Positions 52,040 through 61,959 of a stretch of DNA of 64,000 nt are shown one piece after another; positions within the stretch are counted from its first letter, which is position 1; each line of letters starts with the position of its first letter. A model generated the notes under the pieces. That model saw nothing but the letters and a program-made list of their open reading frames with translations. It was not told the DNA's origin and did no database searches. Origin of the DNA: Levilactobacillus acidifarinae DSM 19394 = JCM 15949 (GTDB taxonomy: Bacteria; Bacillota; Bacilli; Lactobacillales; Lactobacillaceae); assembly GCF_001434835.1 (NCBI RefSeq), contig NZ_AZDV01000026.1, forward strand, positions 124,001 through 188,000, read 5' to 3'. The position numbers and the translations under genes were made by a program.

Positions 52040-52812
52040 TGCGGATTGACGTTTTAAGTTTATTTCCCGATATGTTTAGTGGCCCGATGCACGATTCCAT
52101 CGTGGGCAAGGCCATCGAAAACGGTCATCTGACCATGCCGGTGACCAACTTTCGCGATTATTCGACTAATAAGCACGGTAACGTGGACGATTACCCCTTT
52201 GGTGGGGGTGCGGGGATGCTCTTGCAGCCCCAACCAATCTTTGACGCGTTAGCCGCCACGCAGGAACAGGCTGCCGCGGAAGGCCTCCCTAAGGGCCGGG
52301 TCATCTTAACGGATCCGGCGGGGGTGACCTTCGACCAGCACGTCGCCGAGACGTTCGCCCACGAGGAGCACCTGACCTTTTTGTGCGGGCACTACGAGGG
52401 CTACGACGAACGGATTCGTAGCCTGGTGACCGATGAGGTGTCGTTGGGCGACTTCGTGCTGACGGGGGGCGAACTGCCCACCATGGTGATGATCGACGCG
52501 ACGGTGCGATTATTACCCGGCGTGCTCGGTAACGCCGAATCGGCGCCCGGCGACTCATTTTCGTCCGGGTTACTGGAATACCCGCAATACACGCGGCCCG
52601 CGGACTTTCGCGGGATGACCGTCCCCGACGTCCTGATTAGTGGTAACCACCAAAAGATTGCCGAGTGGCAACAAAAAGAGGCCCTGCGGCGGACCTACTT
52701 ACGCCGCCCGGACCTCATCGACCACCAACACCTGACCCAGCAACAGAAGCATTTGTTGGCCGACGTGCGGATCGAAGAAGAGGAAAAACGTGATCAGCAG
52801 TCAAGAAGTTAA
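52039..52812 (+). CDS. trmD: tRNA (guanine-N1-)-methyltransferase TrmD
   Basis: A 257-aa SPOUT enzyme making m1G37 in tRNAs, which prevents +1 frameshifting. Trefoil-knot signatures are visible as [25 protein letters not shown] and the catalytic Asp/Arg region [17 protein letters not shown]. The start overlaps the rimM stop. rplS follows from its own promoter. Confidence 0.97.
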   Translation: MRIDVLSLFPDMFSGPMHDSIVGKAIENGHLTMPVTNFRDYSTNKHGNVDDYPFGGGAGMLLQPQPIFDALAATQEQAAAEGLPKGRVILTDPAGVTFDQHVAETFAHEEHLTFLCGHYEGYDERIRSLVTDEVSLGDFVLTGGELPTMVMIDATVRLLPGVLGNAESAPGDSFSSGLLEYPQYTRPADFRGMTVPDVLISGNHQKIAEWQQKEALRRTYLRRPDLIDHQHLTQQQKHLLADVRIEEEEKRDQQSRS

Positions 52813-52814
52813 CC

Positions 52815-52843
52815 TTTACAGGGCTTCATAGATATGCTAAACT
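52815..52843 (+). promoter_or_regulatory. Promoter of rplS
   Basis: TTTACA (52815-52820), a 17-bp spacer, then TAAACT (52838-52843), with an extended TGC. Confidence 0.8.
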
Positions 52844-52849
52844 TATTTT

Positions 52850-52915
52850 TGGCTGTTTAGCCACAGAAACAACATTCCGCTGTCGAAGTCTGAGGATGAA
52901 TGTTGGCGAAAGGAA
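52850..52915 (+). promoter_or_regulatory. L19 leader RNA
   Basis: The main stem is CAACATTC (52870-52877) pairing with GAATGTTG (52898-52905), directly upstream of the AAAGGAAAG ribosome site. Position and the CAGAAACAACATTC / GGATGAATGTTGGCGAAAGG flanks fit the Firmicutes L19 leader. The assignment is from memory of the motif. Confidence 0.7.
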
Positions 52916-52924
52916 AGAAAAAAT

Positions 52925-53281
52925 ATGCGCCAAAACCAATTAATTGCTAAGATTAACCAAGCTCAATTACGTGACGATGTACCGGACTTCCGTGCCGGGG
53001 ATACTGTTCGCGTTCACGCCCGGATCGTTGAAGGGACTCGCGAACGGATTCAGTTATTCGAAGGTGTCGTTATCAAGCGTAAGGGTGCGGGCATCCAAGC
53101 CACTTACACGGTACGTAAGATCAGTAACGGTGTCGGTGTGGAACGGATCTTCCCATTACACTCCCCACGAGTTGCTAAGATCGACGTTATCCGCCAAGGT
53201 CGGGTACGTCGGGCTAAGCTCTACTACTTACGTGAACTTAACGGTAAGGCTGCGCGGATTCCAGAACGCCGTCGGAACTAA
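52925..53281 (+). CDS. rplS: Ribosomal protein L19
   Basis: A 118-aa large-subunit protein at the subunit interface. Typical motifs are [20 protein letters not shown] and [15 protein letters not shown], ending [15 protein letters not shown]. It has its own promoter and a leader, and a strong terminator follows, closing the conserved ribosomal block. Confidence 0.98.
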   Translation: MRQNQLIAKINQAQLRDDVPDFRAGDTVRVHARIVEGTRERIQLFEGVVIKRKGAGIQATYTVRKISNGVGVERIFPLHSPRVAKIDVIRQGRVRRAKLYYLRELNGKAARIPERRRN

Positions 53282-53295
53282 GCACGTACTTAAAA

Positions 53296-53327
53296 AACAC
53301 CAACCCTCGTGGTCGGTGTTTTTTTAT
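53296..53327 (+). terminator. Terminator after rplS
   Basis: AACACCAACC...GGTCGGTGTT stem (one mismatch), followed by seven T. Confidence 0.88.
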
Positions 53328-53354
53328 TGGCTTAAATTAGAGAACGCTTTCATT

Positions 53355-54683
53355 TTAAACAACGAGACTCATTAACATGACCAAGGCCAACCCGACCAGC
53401 CCGGACAAAGAACTGAGCAGCGTCCAGGTTTCAAAGGTTTCCTTAATGGTTAGGCTAAAGTACTGGTTGACCATCCAAAAGCCGGCGTCGTTGACGTGTG
53501 AGCCGAAGCTGGAGCCGGCTCCGATGGCTAAGACCAGAAGGGCCAGGGGCACGGTCAAATGACCGACGATGGGCAGTAATAGGCTGGCCGTCGTCAGGGC
53601 CGCCACGGTCGTCGAACCCAGGGAGACCCGAATCAACGCGGCCATGAGCCAGGCGAGAAGCAGCGGTGATAAGCCGGTGTGGAGCATGAAGCCGGCAATT
53701 TGATTGGCCAAGTGGCCGGCGAGCATGACCTGCTTGAGGCCGCCCGCCGCCCCGATGATCAACAGTAACATCCCGATGCTACTGATGGAGGCTTCGATCG
53801 AAGACAACACGGCCTGATTGGTCCGGTGTTGGTGCCACCCCATGGCCCAGAGTGCGAATAGCAACGCGAGAAACATGCTAAAACTGGAATTGTTCAGGGC
53901 GGCCACGGCGCCATTTTTCACGCCCAGCGCGGTAAATAGCGTCCCTAGCGACATGAGAATCACGGGCATTAATGCGGTGACTAGCGATAGACGCAGGCTT
54001 GGTAACGGCCGGTCGGTTGTCGGTGCGGGGGATAAATCACCGACGCCGGGCAAAAATTTGATCTGCCGAAAGCTCTTGGGGAACCAATGTTGAATCAACT
54101 TGGGAATAAGGACCGCCGTGATCAAGAGGTAGGGCACGGCTAAGCACAGGCCATAAGCTAACACTTGGCCCAGGTTAGCGTGAAGTAACTGACTGATGGC
54201 CACGGGCGCCGGGTGTGGCGGTAAGAAGGCGTGGGCCGTGCCTAACCCCATTAACATGGGCAGGCCTAATTTCAGCATGGGCTCGTGAACCTCTAGCGCC
54301 ATGGCAAAGACGATGGGGATCATGACGACCATGCCGACCTCAAAGAACAGCGACAGGCCGATGATGAAGGCGGCTAAGGCCACGGCCAGTTGGATGTGCT
54401 GGTGGCCAAATTTCTGGGTCAACGTGTCGGCGATTTGTTTGGCTCCGCCGGCATTGGCGACCAGTTTACCCAGGATGGCCCCAAAGGCAAAGACCAAGAC
54501 CAGGCCGCCCAGCTGAGCGCCCATCCCGGTGCCAATCAGGGTCATGGTCTTGTCAACGGGGAGCCCCAGGCAGGTGCCCAGAAAGATGGACGCCATGATG
54601 ATGGCGAGAAACGAATTCATCTTGCAAAAGGTGACTAATAGGATTAAAACGATCAGGCTTAACGCTAAGATGAGCAGACTCAT
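53355..54683 (-). CDS. gntP: GntP-family gluconate/organic acid permease
   Basis: A 442-aa membrane protein with about 12-14 hydrophobic segments, of the GntP gluconate:H+ symporter family. Recognisable stretches are FAFGAILGKLVANAGGAKQIADTL, GLGTAHAFLPPHPAPVAISQ and GSSFGSHVNDAGFWMVNQYF. I start at ATG 54683 (MSLLILALS), after an AGGGGGG site. It overlaps the esterase stop by 4 bp. The real substrate could be gluconate or another sugar acid. Confidence 0.92.
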   Translation of the reverse strand: MSLLILALSLIVLILLVTFCKMNSFLAIIMASIFLGTCLGLPVDKTMTLIGTGMGAQLGGLVLVFAFGAILGKLVANAGGAKQIADTLTQKFGHQHIQLAVALAAFIIGLSLFFEVGMVVMIPIVFAMALEVHEPMLKLGLPMLMGLGTAHAFLPPHPAPVAISQLLHANLGQVLAYGLCLAVPYLLITAVLIPKLIQHWFPKSFRQIKFLPGVGDLSPAPTTDRPLPSLRLSLVTALMPVILMSLGTLFTALGVKNGAVAALNNSSFSMFLALLFALWAMGWHQHRTNQAVLSSIEASISSIGMLLLIIGAAGGLKQVMLAGHLANQIAGFMLHTGLSPLLLAWLMAALIRVSLGSTTVAALTTASLLLPIVGHLTVPLALLVLAIGAGSSFGSHVNDAGFWMVNQYFSLTIKETFETWTLLSSLSGLVGLALVMLMSLVV

Positions 54684-55492
54684 ACGGCTTGCCCCCCTTG
54701 ATTCAGCGGCAACCAGGACATGATCCGTTCCAGACGGGGCGTCCAGAAGTTCCAATTGTGGCCGTTCGTCCCGGGTTCCCAGGTGTAGTGGTTCCCGAAG
54801 GCTTGGGCGAACTTGGTTCGGTAGCGTAGGTTGTCGGCGTTTAAGAAGTCGGTGGGTCCGCCGGCCGTGGTGTAAACTTTAAGATCGGCCGTGGCGGCCC
54901 GCGGATGGGCGAGCAGCCAGTCGATATTTAAATCAGAGTGGTGGACGTCCTGACCGCCCCAAATGGCCGTCGGGTTGGGCGCGTCGGGGTAGCCTAGTGT
55001 CCCGTCTTTAAGACCTTTAATGAACTTGGGCAGATCCACGACAGCGGACATGGCGACCGCGGCCTGAAACTGCTCGGGATGGGTTAACGCCCAACGTAGG
55101 GCGCCGTATCCGCCCATGGAGTAGCCGGCCACGAAGTTATCGGCGCGGTCGGTGGCCAGTGGAAACGTGAAACGCATCCGGTCGGGGAGTTCCTGGGTCA
55201 GATAGGTCCAGTACCGGCCACCGTAGGTCATGTCCGCGTAGAAACTGCGGTCGACGGCGGGCATAACCATGGCGACGCCGAAGTTGTTGGCGAGGCGTTC
55301 GACCCCGGCGCGCCGGAGCCAAACGGTATCGTCGTCGCCCAAACCGTGGAGGAGCCACAGGGTCGGAAACCGGGTACCCGGAGTGAACTTCGGGAGTTGC
55401 AGCTGCGCGTTTTTAATTTCGGGGAGCACGACCTGGACGCTCACGGTGTGGCCCAACGCATTGGAGAAGAATCGATTGGCATGAAGTGACAT
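54680..55492 (-). CDS. Alpha/beta-hydrolase esterase (EstA/tributyrin-esterase-like)
   Basis: A 270-aa cytoplasmic esterase of the EstA/esterase-D type. The oxyanion region is WLLHGLGDDDTVW. The nucleophile S125 is in VAGYSMGGYGALRWA. An aspartate candidate lies in the TAGGPTDFL region and the catalytic histidine in NGHNWNFW. There is no signal peptide. By family it hydrolyses short-chain acyl esters. It is translationally coupled to gntP, and a cre-like site lies 35-49 bp upstream. Confidence 0.9.
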   Translation of the reverse strand: MSLHANRFFSNALGHTVSVQVVLPEIKNAQLQLPKFTPGTRFPTLWLLHGLGDDDTVWLRRAGVERLANNFGVAMVMPAVDRSFYADMTYGGRYWTYLTQELPDRMRFTFPLATDRADNFVAGYSMGGYGALRWALTHPEQFQAAVAMSAVVDLPKFIKGLKDGTLGYPDAPNPTAIWGGQDVHHSDLNIDWLLAHPRAATADLKVYTTAGGPTDFLNADNLRYRTKFAQAFGNHYTWEPGTNGHNWNFWTPRLERIMSWLPLNQGGQAV

Positions 55493-55526
55493 TAAGAAGA
55501 CTTCCTTTTTTTAATTAATCGTTTTT

Positions 55527-55541
55527 TGTATCCGCTTACAT
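55527..55541 (-). promoter_or_regulatory. cre-like CcpA site upstream of the esterase-permease pair
   Basis: On the minus strand ATGTAAGCGGATACA. It matches the relaxed cre consensus WTGNAANCGNWNNCW at every position. Confidence 0.6.
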
Positions 55542-55597
55542 TATTAAGTATGCCCCGTTAGCAACGTTAAAATGGCAAATTTCAGGTGACAAAACCG

Positions 55598-56122
55598 TCA
55601 ATTTCGGTTTATCTGGGTGAGTTGGCGCCGGTATTGCAGCGGCGTGGTGTGATAGACTGCTCGAAAGGCACTGGTCAACGCCTTTTCGTTGGGAAATCCC
55701 ACCAGGTCGGCTTGTCTCGCGTGAACGGTCCGTAGACGGTCAAACGTGGCTTGCAAGCGCGTATAGGCTCTCGAGTGGCGAATGAACGGTGTCTGGACGG
55801 TGTTTAGAGCGAAAACGTGTTGTGCCAAGGCCGGATACAGGGCGGTTAATTCTTGGGCCGGATAAATCAGGGTTACGGCATCGTAGGCGGTCCGGTCGCT
55901 AGCCGGGGTAAAGGCGTGGGGGACGTTACTGTTCAACACCAGGGTATCGTGGGCGCGGGGCCGGTACCGCTGGCCGTTAACGGTGACCCAGTCCTCGGCC
56001 CCAGTAAAGACGTAATTGACTTCGATGGCGGCGTGAAAGTGCGTGGGCACGAGGTGAAAATCGTTATGGTGAAAGATGAGTTTACCCGGGGCTTGTTGAG
56101 ACGCAAAAAATTCGTATTTCAT
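55598..56122 (-). CDS. AraC-family regulator with internal deletion
   Basis: A 174-aa protein where AraC-type regulators are usually ~270-290 aa. Residues 1-90 are the cupin sensor (FHLVPTHFHAAIEVNYVF, LVLNSNVPHAF). Residues ~139-170 match the second AraC helix-turn-helix (VGFPNEKALTSAFRAVYHTTPLQYRRQL). The intervening ~100 residues with the first helix-turn-helix are missing and the frame is kept; the junction is near 55705-55715. It is probably unable to bind DNA normally. It sits upstream of the esterase-gntP pair, its likely former target. Confidence 0.8.
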   Translation of the reverse strand: MKYEFFASQQAPGKLIFHHNDFHLVPTHFHAAIEVNYVFTGAEDWVTVNGQRYRPRAHDTLVLNSNVPHAFTPASDRTAYDAVTLIYPAQELTALYPALAQHVFALNTVQTPFIRHSRAYTRLQATFDRLRTVHARQADLVGFPNEKALTSAFRAVYHTTPLQYRRQLTQINRN

Positions 56123-56223
56123 GGGTGTTCCTCCCTCTAACGCTTAGTGTAGGTGGCGGTGAGGATGAGGGTGGAAGGCGGCACTTAGAAGGCGTAGTGA
56201 CTAAGCAAACCCACACGAACTAA

Positions 56224-56240
56224 TCAATTGGGTCAATTGA
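56224..56240. repeat. TCAATTG-GGT-CAATTGA palindrome upstream of kup
   Basis: A 7-bp perfect inverted repeat around a 3-bp spacer, followed by ATTTTT and another partial copy (CAATTAG). It lies between the divergent AraC-like gene and kup, so it is an operator candidate or a weak terminator. Confidence 0.45.
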
Positions 56241-56347
56241 TTTTTCAATTAGTTGGGCTCTGGTTTAGTCAACTGGTTAACCACCCGTCTTCACGGGCAT
56301 TTAGTGGGTAAATTGTTTAAGATGGAACGCGAAGAAGGTGGGACGTT

Positions 56348-58348
56348 ATGCGGAAAACGACGCAGGCTTTATCCGGCGCGGGAATGTTGATCACCCTGGG
56401 AATCGTGTACGGGGACATTGGCACGTCACCGTTATACGTGATGAACGCCATTTTAGCCTCGGCGCGGCAACCCGGGGCACTCCAACCCACGGTCCTATTG
56501 GGCAGTATCTCGTTGATCTTTTGGACGTTGATGTTGATTACCACGATTAAATACGTGTTCCTAGCCATGCACGCCGATAACCATCACGAAGGTGGCATCT
56601 TTGCGTTGTTTGCGTTGGTGCGTAACCGGGCGAAGTGGTTGATCTGGCCGGCCTTACTGGGCGGCGCCGCGCTGCTTGCCGACGGGACGTTGACCCCGGC
56701 GGTGACGGTCACCTCGGCCGTGGAAGGCCTGAAGGGGCTCAAACTAGGACCACTGACCGTTAGTCCCAACCAAGGCATGGTGTTGGGCATCGTGACCGGA
56801 ATTTTACTGGGGTTATTTCTGATCCAGCGTTTCGGGACGGTCTCCATCGGGCGGTCGTTTGGCCCCATCATGTTTTTGTGGTTTAGTTTCATTGGGGGCG
56901 TGGGTCTATGGAACCTCTTGGCGGCCCCGGGGATGCTAAAGGCCTTGTCGCCGGTGTACGCGATTAAATTTTTGGCCAGTCCGCTCAATTCTCAGGGAAT
57001 CTTTATTCTGGGCAGTATTTTCCTGGCCACGACCGGCGCGGAGGCTCTGTATTCGGACATGGGGCAGGTGGGCCGCGCGAACATTTACGCGACCTGGCCG
57101 TTCGTCTACGGCATGTTAATGCTCAGCTACCTGGGTCAGGGGGCGTGGTTACTGACCCACGCGTCGCTGACGACGGCCCAACTGCACCGGCTTAACCCGT
57201 TTTACGCCATGGTGCCGGCCGGTGGGCAGGTCGTGGCGATCCTCTTGGCCACCTTGGCGGCCATCATCGCCTCGCAGGCGTTGATCACGGGCTCCTACAC
57301 CCTGGTCCACGAGGCCATCGGGTTGAAATTATTACCGAAACTGCGGATCAAGTTTCCGGGCAATTCCGCCAGTCAGATCTACGTGGCGACGGTCAACTGG
57401 CTACTGTGTCTGGTCACGTTAAGCATCGTGTGGTTCTTCAAGACCTCGGCACACATGGAGGCGGCTTACGGGTTGGCCATCGTGATCACCATGCTGATGA
57501 CGACGCTACTGCTGCACGCCTTCTTGCGACCCCGGCACCCGGTACTCGCCACGATTTTTGTGATTGGGTTTGGGACCCTGGAAAGTCTCTTTTTAGTGGC
57601 CAGTCTGGTGAAGTTCTGGCACGGTGGGTACGTGACGTTGCTGCTGACCTGCCTGATCTTACTCATCATGGTGGTCTGGTATCAGGGCAATCGGCGACTG
57701 GACGCGAACTTAAAGGAAGCCGAAGAAGTTTACCTGCCAACGTTCTTGCCGCAACTGCAGGCGTTGAGTAACGATGCGGAGGTGCCGACGTTTGCGACCA
57801 ACTTGGTCTACGTCAACCGGGTCCGGCCCGACCAGACCATTAAACGCTCGGTGATCTACTCGATTTTGGACCAACAACCGAAACGTGCGAAGGTCTACTG
57901 GTTCATCACGGTCAACGAAACGGATCAGCCGGCCGACTGTCACTACACGGTCAACCTGCACGGCACCCGCAACGTGGTCGATATCCAACTCTACCTGGGT
58001 TTCAAGAAGTCCCAGCGGTTAAACGTGTACCTGCGTCAGATCGTCAACGAATTACTGGATAAGGGCCTAATCGACGGTCAAACGCCGGAATATTCCAGCG
58101 AATTACACCGGCGGGTGGGGAACTTTAAGTTTGTCATCTTAAACCAGCAGTTCCAAGACCTCAGCGCCCACGACCTGTCGACCATTGACCGGTTATTGAT
58201 CGGCGGCCGGCTGTTACTGCAACGGGTCTCGGTCTCGACCTCACGCTGGTACGGGTTGGAATTTAGTGACGTGATCGAGGAACGCGTGCCGTTGTTCATT
58301 GGCCAGCAACCGGACCCGCAATTGAAATTAACGCGCGTTAAGCATTAA
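56348..58348 (+). CDS. kup: Kup-family potassium uptake transporter
   Basis: A 666-aa K+/H+ symporter of the KUP/HAK/KT family. The N-terminal signature is [18 protein letters not shown], followed by [25 protein letters not shown]. About 12 membrane helices extend to ~residue 445, followed by a ~220-residue cytoplasmic domain. Kup carriers of lactic acid bacteria are common c-di-AMP targets. No c-di-AMP riboswitch is seen upstream, only a 225-bp gap with a small palindrome. It is monocistronic. Confidence 0.96.
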   Translation: MRKTTQALSGAGMLITLGIVYGDIGTSPLYVMNAILASARQPGALQPTVLLGSISLIFWTLMLITTIKYVFLAMHADNHHEGGIFALFALVRNRAKWLIWPALLGGAALLADGTLTPAVTVTSAVEGLKGLKLGPLTVSPNQGMVLGIVTGILLGLFLIQRFGTVSIGRSFGPIMFLWFSFIGGVGLWNLLAAPGMLKALSPVYAIKFLASPLNSQGIFILGSIFLATTGAEALYSDMGQVGRANIYATWPFVYGMLMLSYLGQGAWLLTHASLTTAQLHRLNPFYAMVPAGGQVVAILLATLAAIIASQALITGSYTLVHEAIGLKLLPKLRIKFPGNSASQIYVATVNWLLCLVTLSIVWFFKTSAHMEAAYGLAIVITMLMTTLLLHAFLRPRHPVLATIFVIGFGTLESLFLVASLVKFWHGGYVTLLLTCLILLIMVVWYQGNRRLDANLKEAEEVYLPTFLPQLQALSNDAEVPTFATNLVYVNRVRPDQTIKRSVIYSILDQQPKRAKVYWFITVNETDQPADCHYTVNLHGTRNVVDIQLYLGFKKSQRLNVYLRQIVNELLDKGLIDGQTPEYSSELHRRVGNFKFVILNQQFQDLSAHDLSTIDRLLIGGRLLLQRVSVSTSRWYGLEFSDVIEERVPLFIGQQPDPQLKLTRVKH

Positions 58349-58354
58349 AGTGAG

Positions 58355-58389
58355 AAAAGCGATGGAGCAATCCCCATCGTTTTTCTTTT
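58355..58389 (+). terminator. Terminator after kup
   Basis: CGATGG (58360-58365) pairs with CCATCG (58374-58379), flanked by AAAA and TTTTTCTTTT. Confidence 0.85.
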
Positions 58390-58455
58390 GAAATCGGTAA
58401 CACAAAAATTACTTTAACTTTTAATTTATAATTGAAGCGTGGTTCAGGGACAAAG

Positions 58456-58487
58456 CCAAAAAACGCCATCACGGTTGGGTGATGGCG
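58456..58487 (-). terminator. Terminator of the purH operon
   Basis: On the minus strand GCCATCAC pairs with GTGATGGC (58465-58486), followed by GTTTTTTGG. Confidence 0.9.
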
Positions 58488-58507
58488 CAAATTTTGACCG
58501 TCATGAC

Positions 58508-60049
58508 TTAGTGACGAAAGTGCCGGTGCCCCGTGAAGACCAGGGCAATACCGTACTGATCGGCCATGGCGATGGAGTCTTTGTCGCGGATGCTGCCCCC
58601 GGGTTCGGCGATGGTGGTGATGCCGTGTTGCGCGGCGTATTCCACGCAATCGGCCATCGGGAAGAAGGCGTCGGACACTAGCACGGCTTGGGCGTAGGCC
58701 GGCTGGACTTCGGCCTTGCCGACGGCGATCTTGACCGCGTCGATGCGGTTCATCTGACCGGGACCGATGCCTAAGGTCTGACTCGGCGTGTTGATCACGA
58801 TGGCGTTACTCTTAACAAACTTGATGGTCTTCAGGCCGAAAAGCACGCCTTGTAACTGGTCGGCCGTGGGTTGAGCCTGGCTGACCACTTTAAAATCGAC
58901 CGGGTCGTCCAGCACGTGGTCACGTTCCTGCCGCAAAAGGCCGCCGCGAATGCTAACGAGTTCGGCCGGTTCGGGAGCGGTCGCGGTGGTGAAGTCCACC
59001 GTTAGGAGCCGCAGGTTTTTCTTCTTGGCCAGCACGGCGTAGGCGTCGTCGTCAAAACTCGGTGCGATGATGATTTCCAAGAACAGCTGGTGCATCTTGG
59101 TGGCCGTGGCCAGGTCGACCGGACGGTTCAAGACGATGATCCCGCCAAAAATCGACATCGAGTCGGCCGCGTAACATTTGTCCCAGGCCGCTTCGAGGGT
59201 GGTCGCCGAGCCGACACCACAAGGGTTCATGTGTTTTAAGGCGATGACGGTCGGGGCGCTAAATTCGCGGATCAGGCCCAACGCCGCGTCGGCGTCCTTG
59301 AGGTTGTTAAAGGATAGCGGTTTTCCGTGGAGTTGCTTGGCCGCGGGGATCGAGAAGGGTGCCGGTTGATTTTCCCGGTAAAGGGTCGCAGCTTGTTGCG
59401 GATTTTCGCCGTAGCGTAAGGCTTGTTGCCGTTGGTAGGTCACGGTCAACGGGTCCGGCGCGTCGGATCGATCGGCATCGGTGGTCAAATAATCGGCGAT
59501 CAGGGCGTCGTAGTGGGCCGTGTGCTGAAAGACCTTGGCGGCCAGGTGGCGGCGCAGTTCCGGAGTGGTGGCTTCGTCACTGATGGCTTGCCCCACGGTG
59601 GCGTAGTCGGCGGGGTCGCAGACCACTAGCACGTCGGCGTAGTTCTTGGCGGCCGCCCGAATCAGTGAGGGTCCGCCGATGTCGATCTGTTCCACGGCCG
59701 CGGCTAACGTGACGTCGGGTTGGCTGATGGTTTGAGCGAACGGATAGAGGTTGACGCACACCAAATCGATGGGGGTGATGTGGTGGTCTTGTAACGTTTG
59801 TTGGTGGGTGGGATTGTCCCGTTTGGCTAAGATGCCACCGAAGACCAGGGGGTTCAGGGTCTTCACGCGGCCGTCGAGCATTTCGGGAAAGTGAGTGACG
59901 GTTTCGATGGGCGTCACCGGCACGTTAGCGGCGGCTAAGGCGGCCTGGGTCCCGCCGGTGGAGACCAGCTCGTAGTCGTGAGCCAGCAACGTTTGGGCAA
60001 AGGCCACTAAGCCGGTTTTATCAGAGACACTGAGTAACGCACGTTTCAT
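58508..60049 (-). CDS. purH: Bifunctional AICAR transformylase / IMP cyclohydrolase
   Basis: A 513-aa enzyme for the last two steps of IMP synthesis, using 10-formyl-THF. The N-terminal MGS-like cyclohydrolase domain begins [19 protein letters not shown] and includes STGGTQAAL. The transformylase domain has the catalytic [13 protein letters not shown] and [23 protein letters not shown] (read in parts) near the end. It is separated from the rest of a pur operon; here it follows a phosphoribosyltransferase and a permease gene. Confidence 0.97.
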   Translation of the reverse strand: MKRALLSVSDKTGLVAFAQTLLAHDYELVSTGGTQAALAAANVPVTPIETVTHFPEMLDGRVKTLNPLVFGGILAKRDNPTHQQTLQDHHITPIDLVCVNLYPFAQTISQPDVTLAAAVEQIDIGGPSLIRAAAKNYADVLVVCDPADYATVGQAISDEATTPELRRHLAAKVFQHTAHYDALIADYLTTDADRSDAPDPLTVTYQRQQALRYGENPQQAATLYRENQPAPFSIPAAKQLHGKPLSFNNLKDADAALGLIREFSAPTVIALKHMNPCGVGSATTLEAAWDKCYAADSMSIFGGIIVLNRPVDLATATKMHQLFLEIIIAPSFDDDAYAVLAKKKNLRLLTVDFTTATAPEPAELVSIRGGLLRQERDHVLDDPVDFKVVSQAQPTADQLQGVLFGLKTIKFVKSNAIVINTPSQTLGIGPGQMNRIDAVKIAVGKAEVQPAYAQAVLVSDAFFPMADCVEYAAQHGITTIAEPGGSIRDKDSIAMADQYGIALVFTGHRHFRH

Positions 60050-60065
60050 AAAAAATTCCTCCTCG

Positions 60066-60617
60066 TTATAACGGAAATAGCGGTAGTTCGGCTAGAAATT
60101 GGATGTCGGTGCGCTGGGCGGCGGCCCCTTCGGCTAAGATGGCGACCTGACCGACCACGGTGGCTCCGGCTTGTTGAACCAACACGCGAGCAGCGTTGAG
60201 TGAGCCCCCGCTACTGATGACGTCGTCGACGATGACCACCCGCTTGTGCGCGAGGCTTTGGGCGTCCAGGCCGTCCAGAAATAACCGCTGGGGGGCGCTG
60301 GTGGTGATGGCGTTGACCGGGACCGACAGGGGGTCACGCATGTAGTCTTTTTGCGACTTGCGGAGCACCACGAATTGCGCGCGGTTGGTCAGGCGACTGA
60401 GTTCCTGGGCGAGCGGGATGCCCTTACTTTCCATGGTGATGAGATAATCGAAATCGGCGGGCATTTTCTGCGCCAGGGCGCTGGCGGCGTAGTCGGTCAA
60501 TTCGGTGTCGCCTAACAGAACGAATGAGGCGATGGCGAGTTTTGGACTAATGGGCATGATCGGTAACTGCCGGGTCAACGGCCCTAAAGTTAAGGTATAA
60601 GTTGGTGACATGGTCAT
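60066..60617 (-). CDS. Purine phosphoribosyltransferase-like protein (Apt/Xpt type)
   Basis: A 183-aa type I phosphoribosyltransferase. The PRPP motif is [13 protein letters not shown] (~residues 125-137). [20 protein letters not shown] resembles the flexible-loop and base-selecting region of adenine/xanthine phosphoribosyltransferases, and [11 protein letters not shown] is the usual VRK-like turn. The base cannot be assigned from sequence. The start is ATG 60617, with GGGGG upstream. It is 4 bp after the permease gene, and together they form a salvage import-and-trap pair. Confidence 0.85.
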   Translation of the reverse strand: MTMSPTYTLTLGPLTRQLPIMPISPKLAIASFVLLGDTELTDYAASALAQKMPADFDYLITMESKGIPLAQELSRLTNRAQFVVLRKSQKDYMRDPLSVPVNAITTSAPQRLFLDGLDAQSLAHKRVVIVDDVISSGGSLNAARVLVQQAGATVVGQVAILAEGAAAQRTDIQFLAELPLFPL

Positions 60618-60620
60618 GGA

Positions 60621-61697
60621 TTAAACCCCCAATCCAAGTAGTGGTAAGACAAATTTGAGGACGGCACCGGATAAGAGCCCGGCAAACGGGTCGGCAATGG
60701 CGGTCACCACCAGGGTGATAGCGGCCACGGTCCCGTTGGCGCCGTGTAAAGCGGTCGCGGCGTTGGCCGGGAAAATGACGGCCACGCCCAGGATCAAGAG
60801 AAATCCGGCAATCGAGGCACTCGGCACGTATTTGCCAAGTTTTCCCAACCACCCGAACGCTAAGACGGCCGCCATGAGTAGCATCATCATGATCCCGGCG
60901 ACAACGGGTTCGGGCGCACTCCCGGTGGCCGAAATGATGGCTTCGACGGGCGCCCCCCCCAGCAGACTAGTCCCCATGTCGGCGATAGCCTGGGTGCCGG
61001 TCAACAGGTTTAAATTGACCGGGTTGGGCTTCTGGCCGGTCATTTGGCCGGTAATCAGACCGTATGAGATGTTGGCCCCAATGTTCAGGCAGGCCAGGCT
61101 CAACGCGCCCCGGATCACCCGGACGTTGACCTGGGGCTTGGTGAATACGAAGCGCCGGGCGGTCACGTGGGCCGGTAACTCGGCACGGTAGTGTTGGCCG
61201 AACACGGCGGCCAGGCTGGAACCAATCACCGAGACCACGATGGTCCAGACCAGGTCCTTGGTGAGCAGGTAAACCAGAATGGCGATGGTGATGGAGAGCC
61301 CACCGGCTAAACGCTGGTCCTGGGCCAGACTCAGGGCGATCTTAGCCAGCATGATGCCCACCCCGGCCATCATCCCGGCCATGATGTTGTTGCCGAGAAT
61401 GTCGACGATCTTGGTCAACGTCCCGGTGACGCCGATCACCAGCATGATAACGGAGCCACCGAAGATGATGGACGTCCGTTCGCGCAGGTCGCGGCCGAGT
61501 TTTCCCGTTAAGGCCAGGGATTCGGCCTGAAAGGATAAGGGGGCCACGGCCCCAAAGACGCCGTTGACCGCTGAAGCGAAAATAAAGGAAAACAGGGTGG
61601 GAAAAATTGCGAAACCTAACGACATGGCCATGATGCCTTGGGGAATCCCGTTTAAAACGACCCCAATGGCCGCGAGTAAGTCGGTTAACCAGTGCAC
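60621..61697 (-). CDS. NCS2-like purine permease (short form)
   Basis: A 358-aa membrane protein with ~10 or more hydrophobic segments. It resembles NCS2 nucleobase permeases in general layout (GFAIFPTLFSFIFASAVNGVFGAVAP, NNIMAGMMAGVGIMLAKIAL) but is shorter than the usual ~430 residues. The purine role is inferred mainly from the linked phosphoribosyltransferase and purH. The ribosome site is GGAGGA, with a recognisable promoter upstream. Confidence 0.7.
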   Translation of the reverse strand: MHWLTDLLAAIGVVLNGIPQGIMAMSLGFAIFPTLFSFIFASAVNGVFGAVAPLSFQAESLALTGKLGRDLRERTSIIFGGSVIMLVIGVTGTLTKIVDILGNNIMAGMMAGVGIMLAKIALSLAQDQRLAGGLSITIAILVYLLTKDLVWTIVVSVIGSSLAAVFGQHYRAELPAHVTARRFVFTKPQVNVRVIRGALSLACLNIGANISYGLITGQMTGQKPNPVNLNLLTGTQAIADMGTSLLGGAPVEAIISATGSAPEPVVAGIMMMLLMAAVLAFGWLGKLGKYVPSASIAGFLLILGVAVIFPANAATALHGANGTVAAITLVVTAIADPFAGLLSGAVLKFVLPLLGLGV

Positions 61698-61739
61698 ATT
61701 ACTTCCTCCTCAGTTGAATATTATTCGTCTTTCATGCTG

Positions 61740-61769
61740 ATTATAGCCAATTCAAGCTGATTCAGTCTA
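61740..61769 (-). promoter_or_regulatory. Promoter of the permease-PRTase-purH operon
   Basis: On the minus strand TAGACT (61769-61764), an 18-bp spacer, then TATAAT (61745-61740), with A/T-rich sequence upstream. Confidence 0.7.
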
Positions 61770-61863
61770 GATTAAATCGTAAATTAATTAAATTTAATAT
61801 AAATAACGTTATATTTTGCAAGGAATTTACGTAAAACCCGAACAAAATTTAAAAATGATCGCC

Positions 61864-61903
61864 AAAAAGCCATTTCCCCGGTAATTTCCAGAGAAATGGC
61901 TTT
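61864..61903 (-). terminator. Terminator of the YjeM-like permease gene
   Basis: On the minus strand AAAGCCATTTC pairs with GAAATGGCTTT (61866-61903), followed by TTGG. Confidence 0.8.
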
Positions 61904-61959
61904 GGTTAGGTCATTGAACAATTAGTTAAACTGAGGGTTGCGAACGAAGCACCGGTTGC

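Noticed and set aside
56224-56240. c-di-AMP (ydaO) riboswitch before kup
   Set aside because: The 225-bp gap lacks the conserved ydaO core; only a short CAATTG palindrome is seen.
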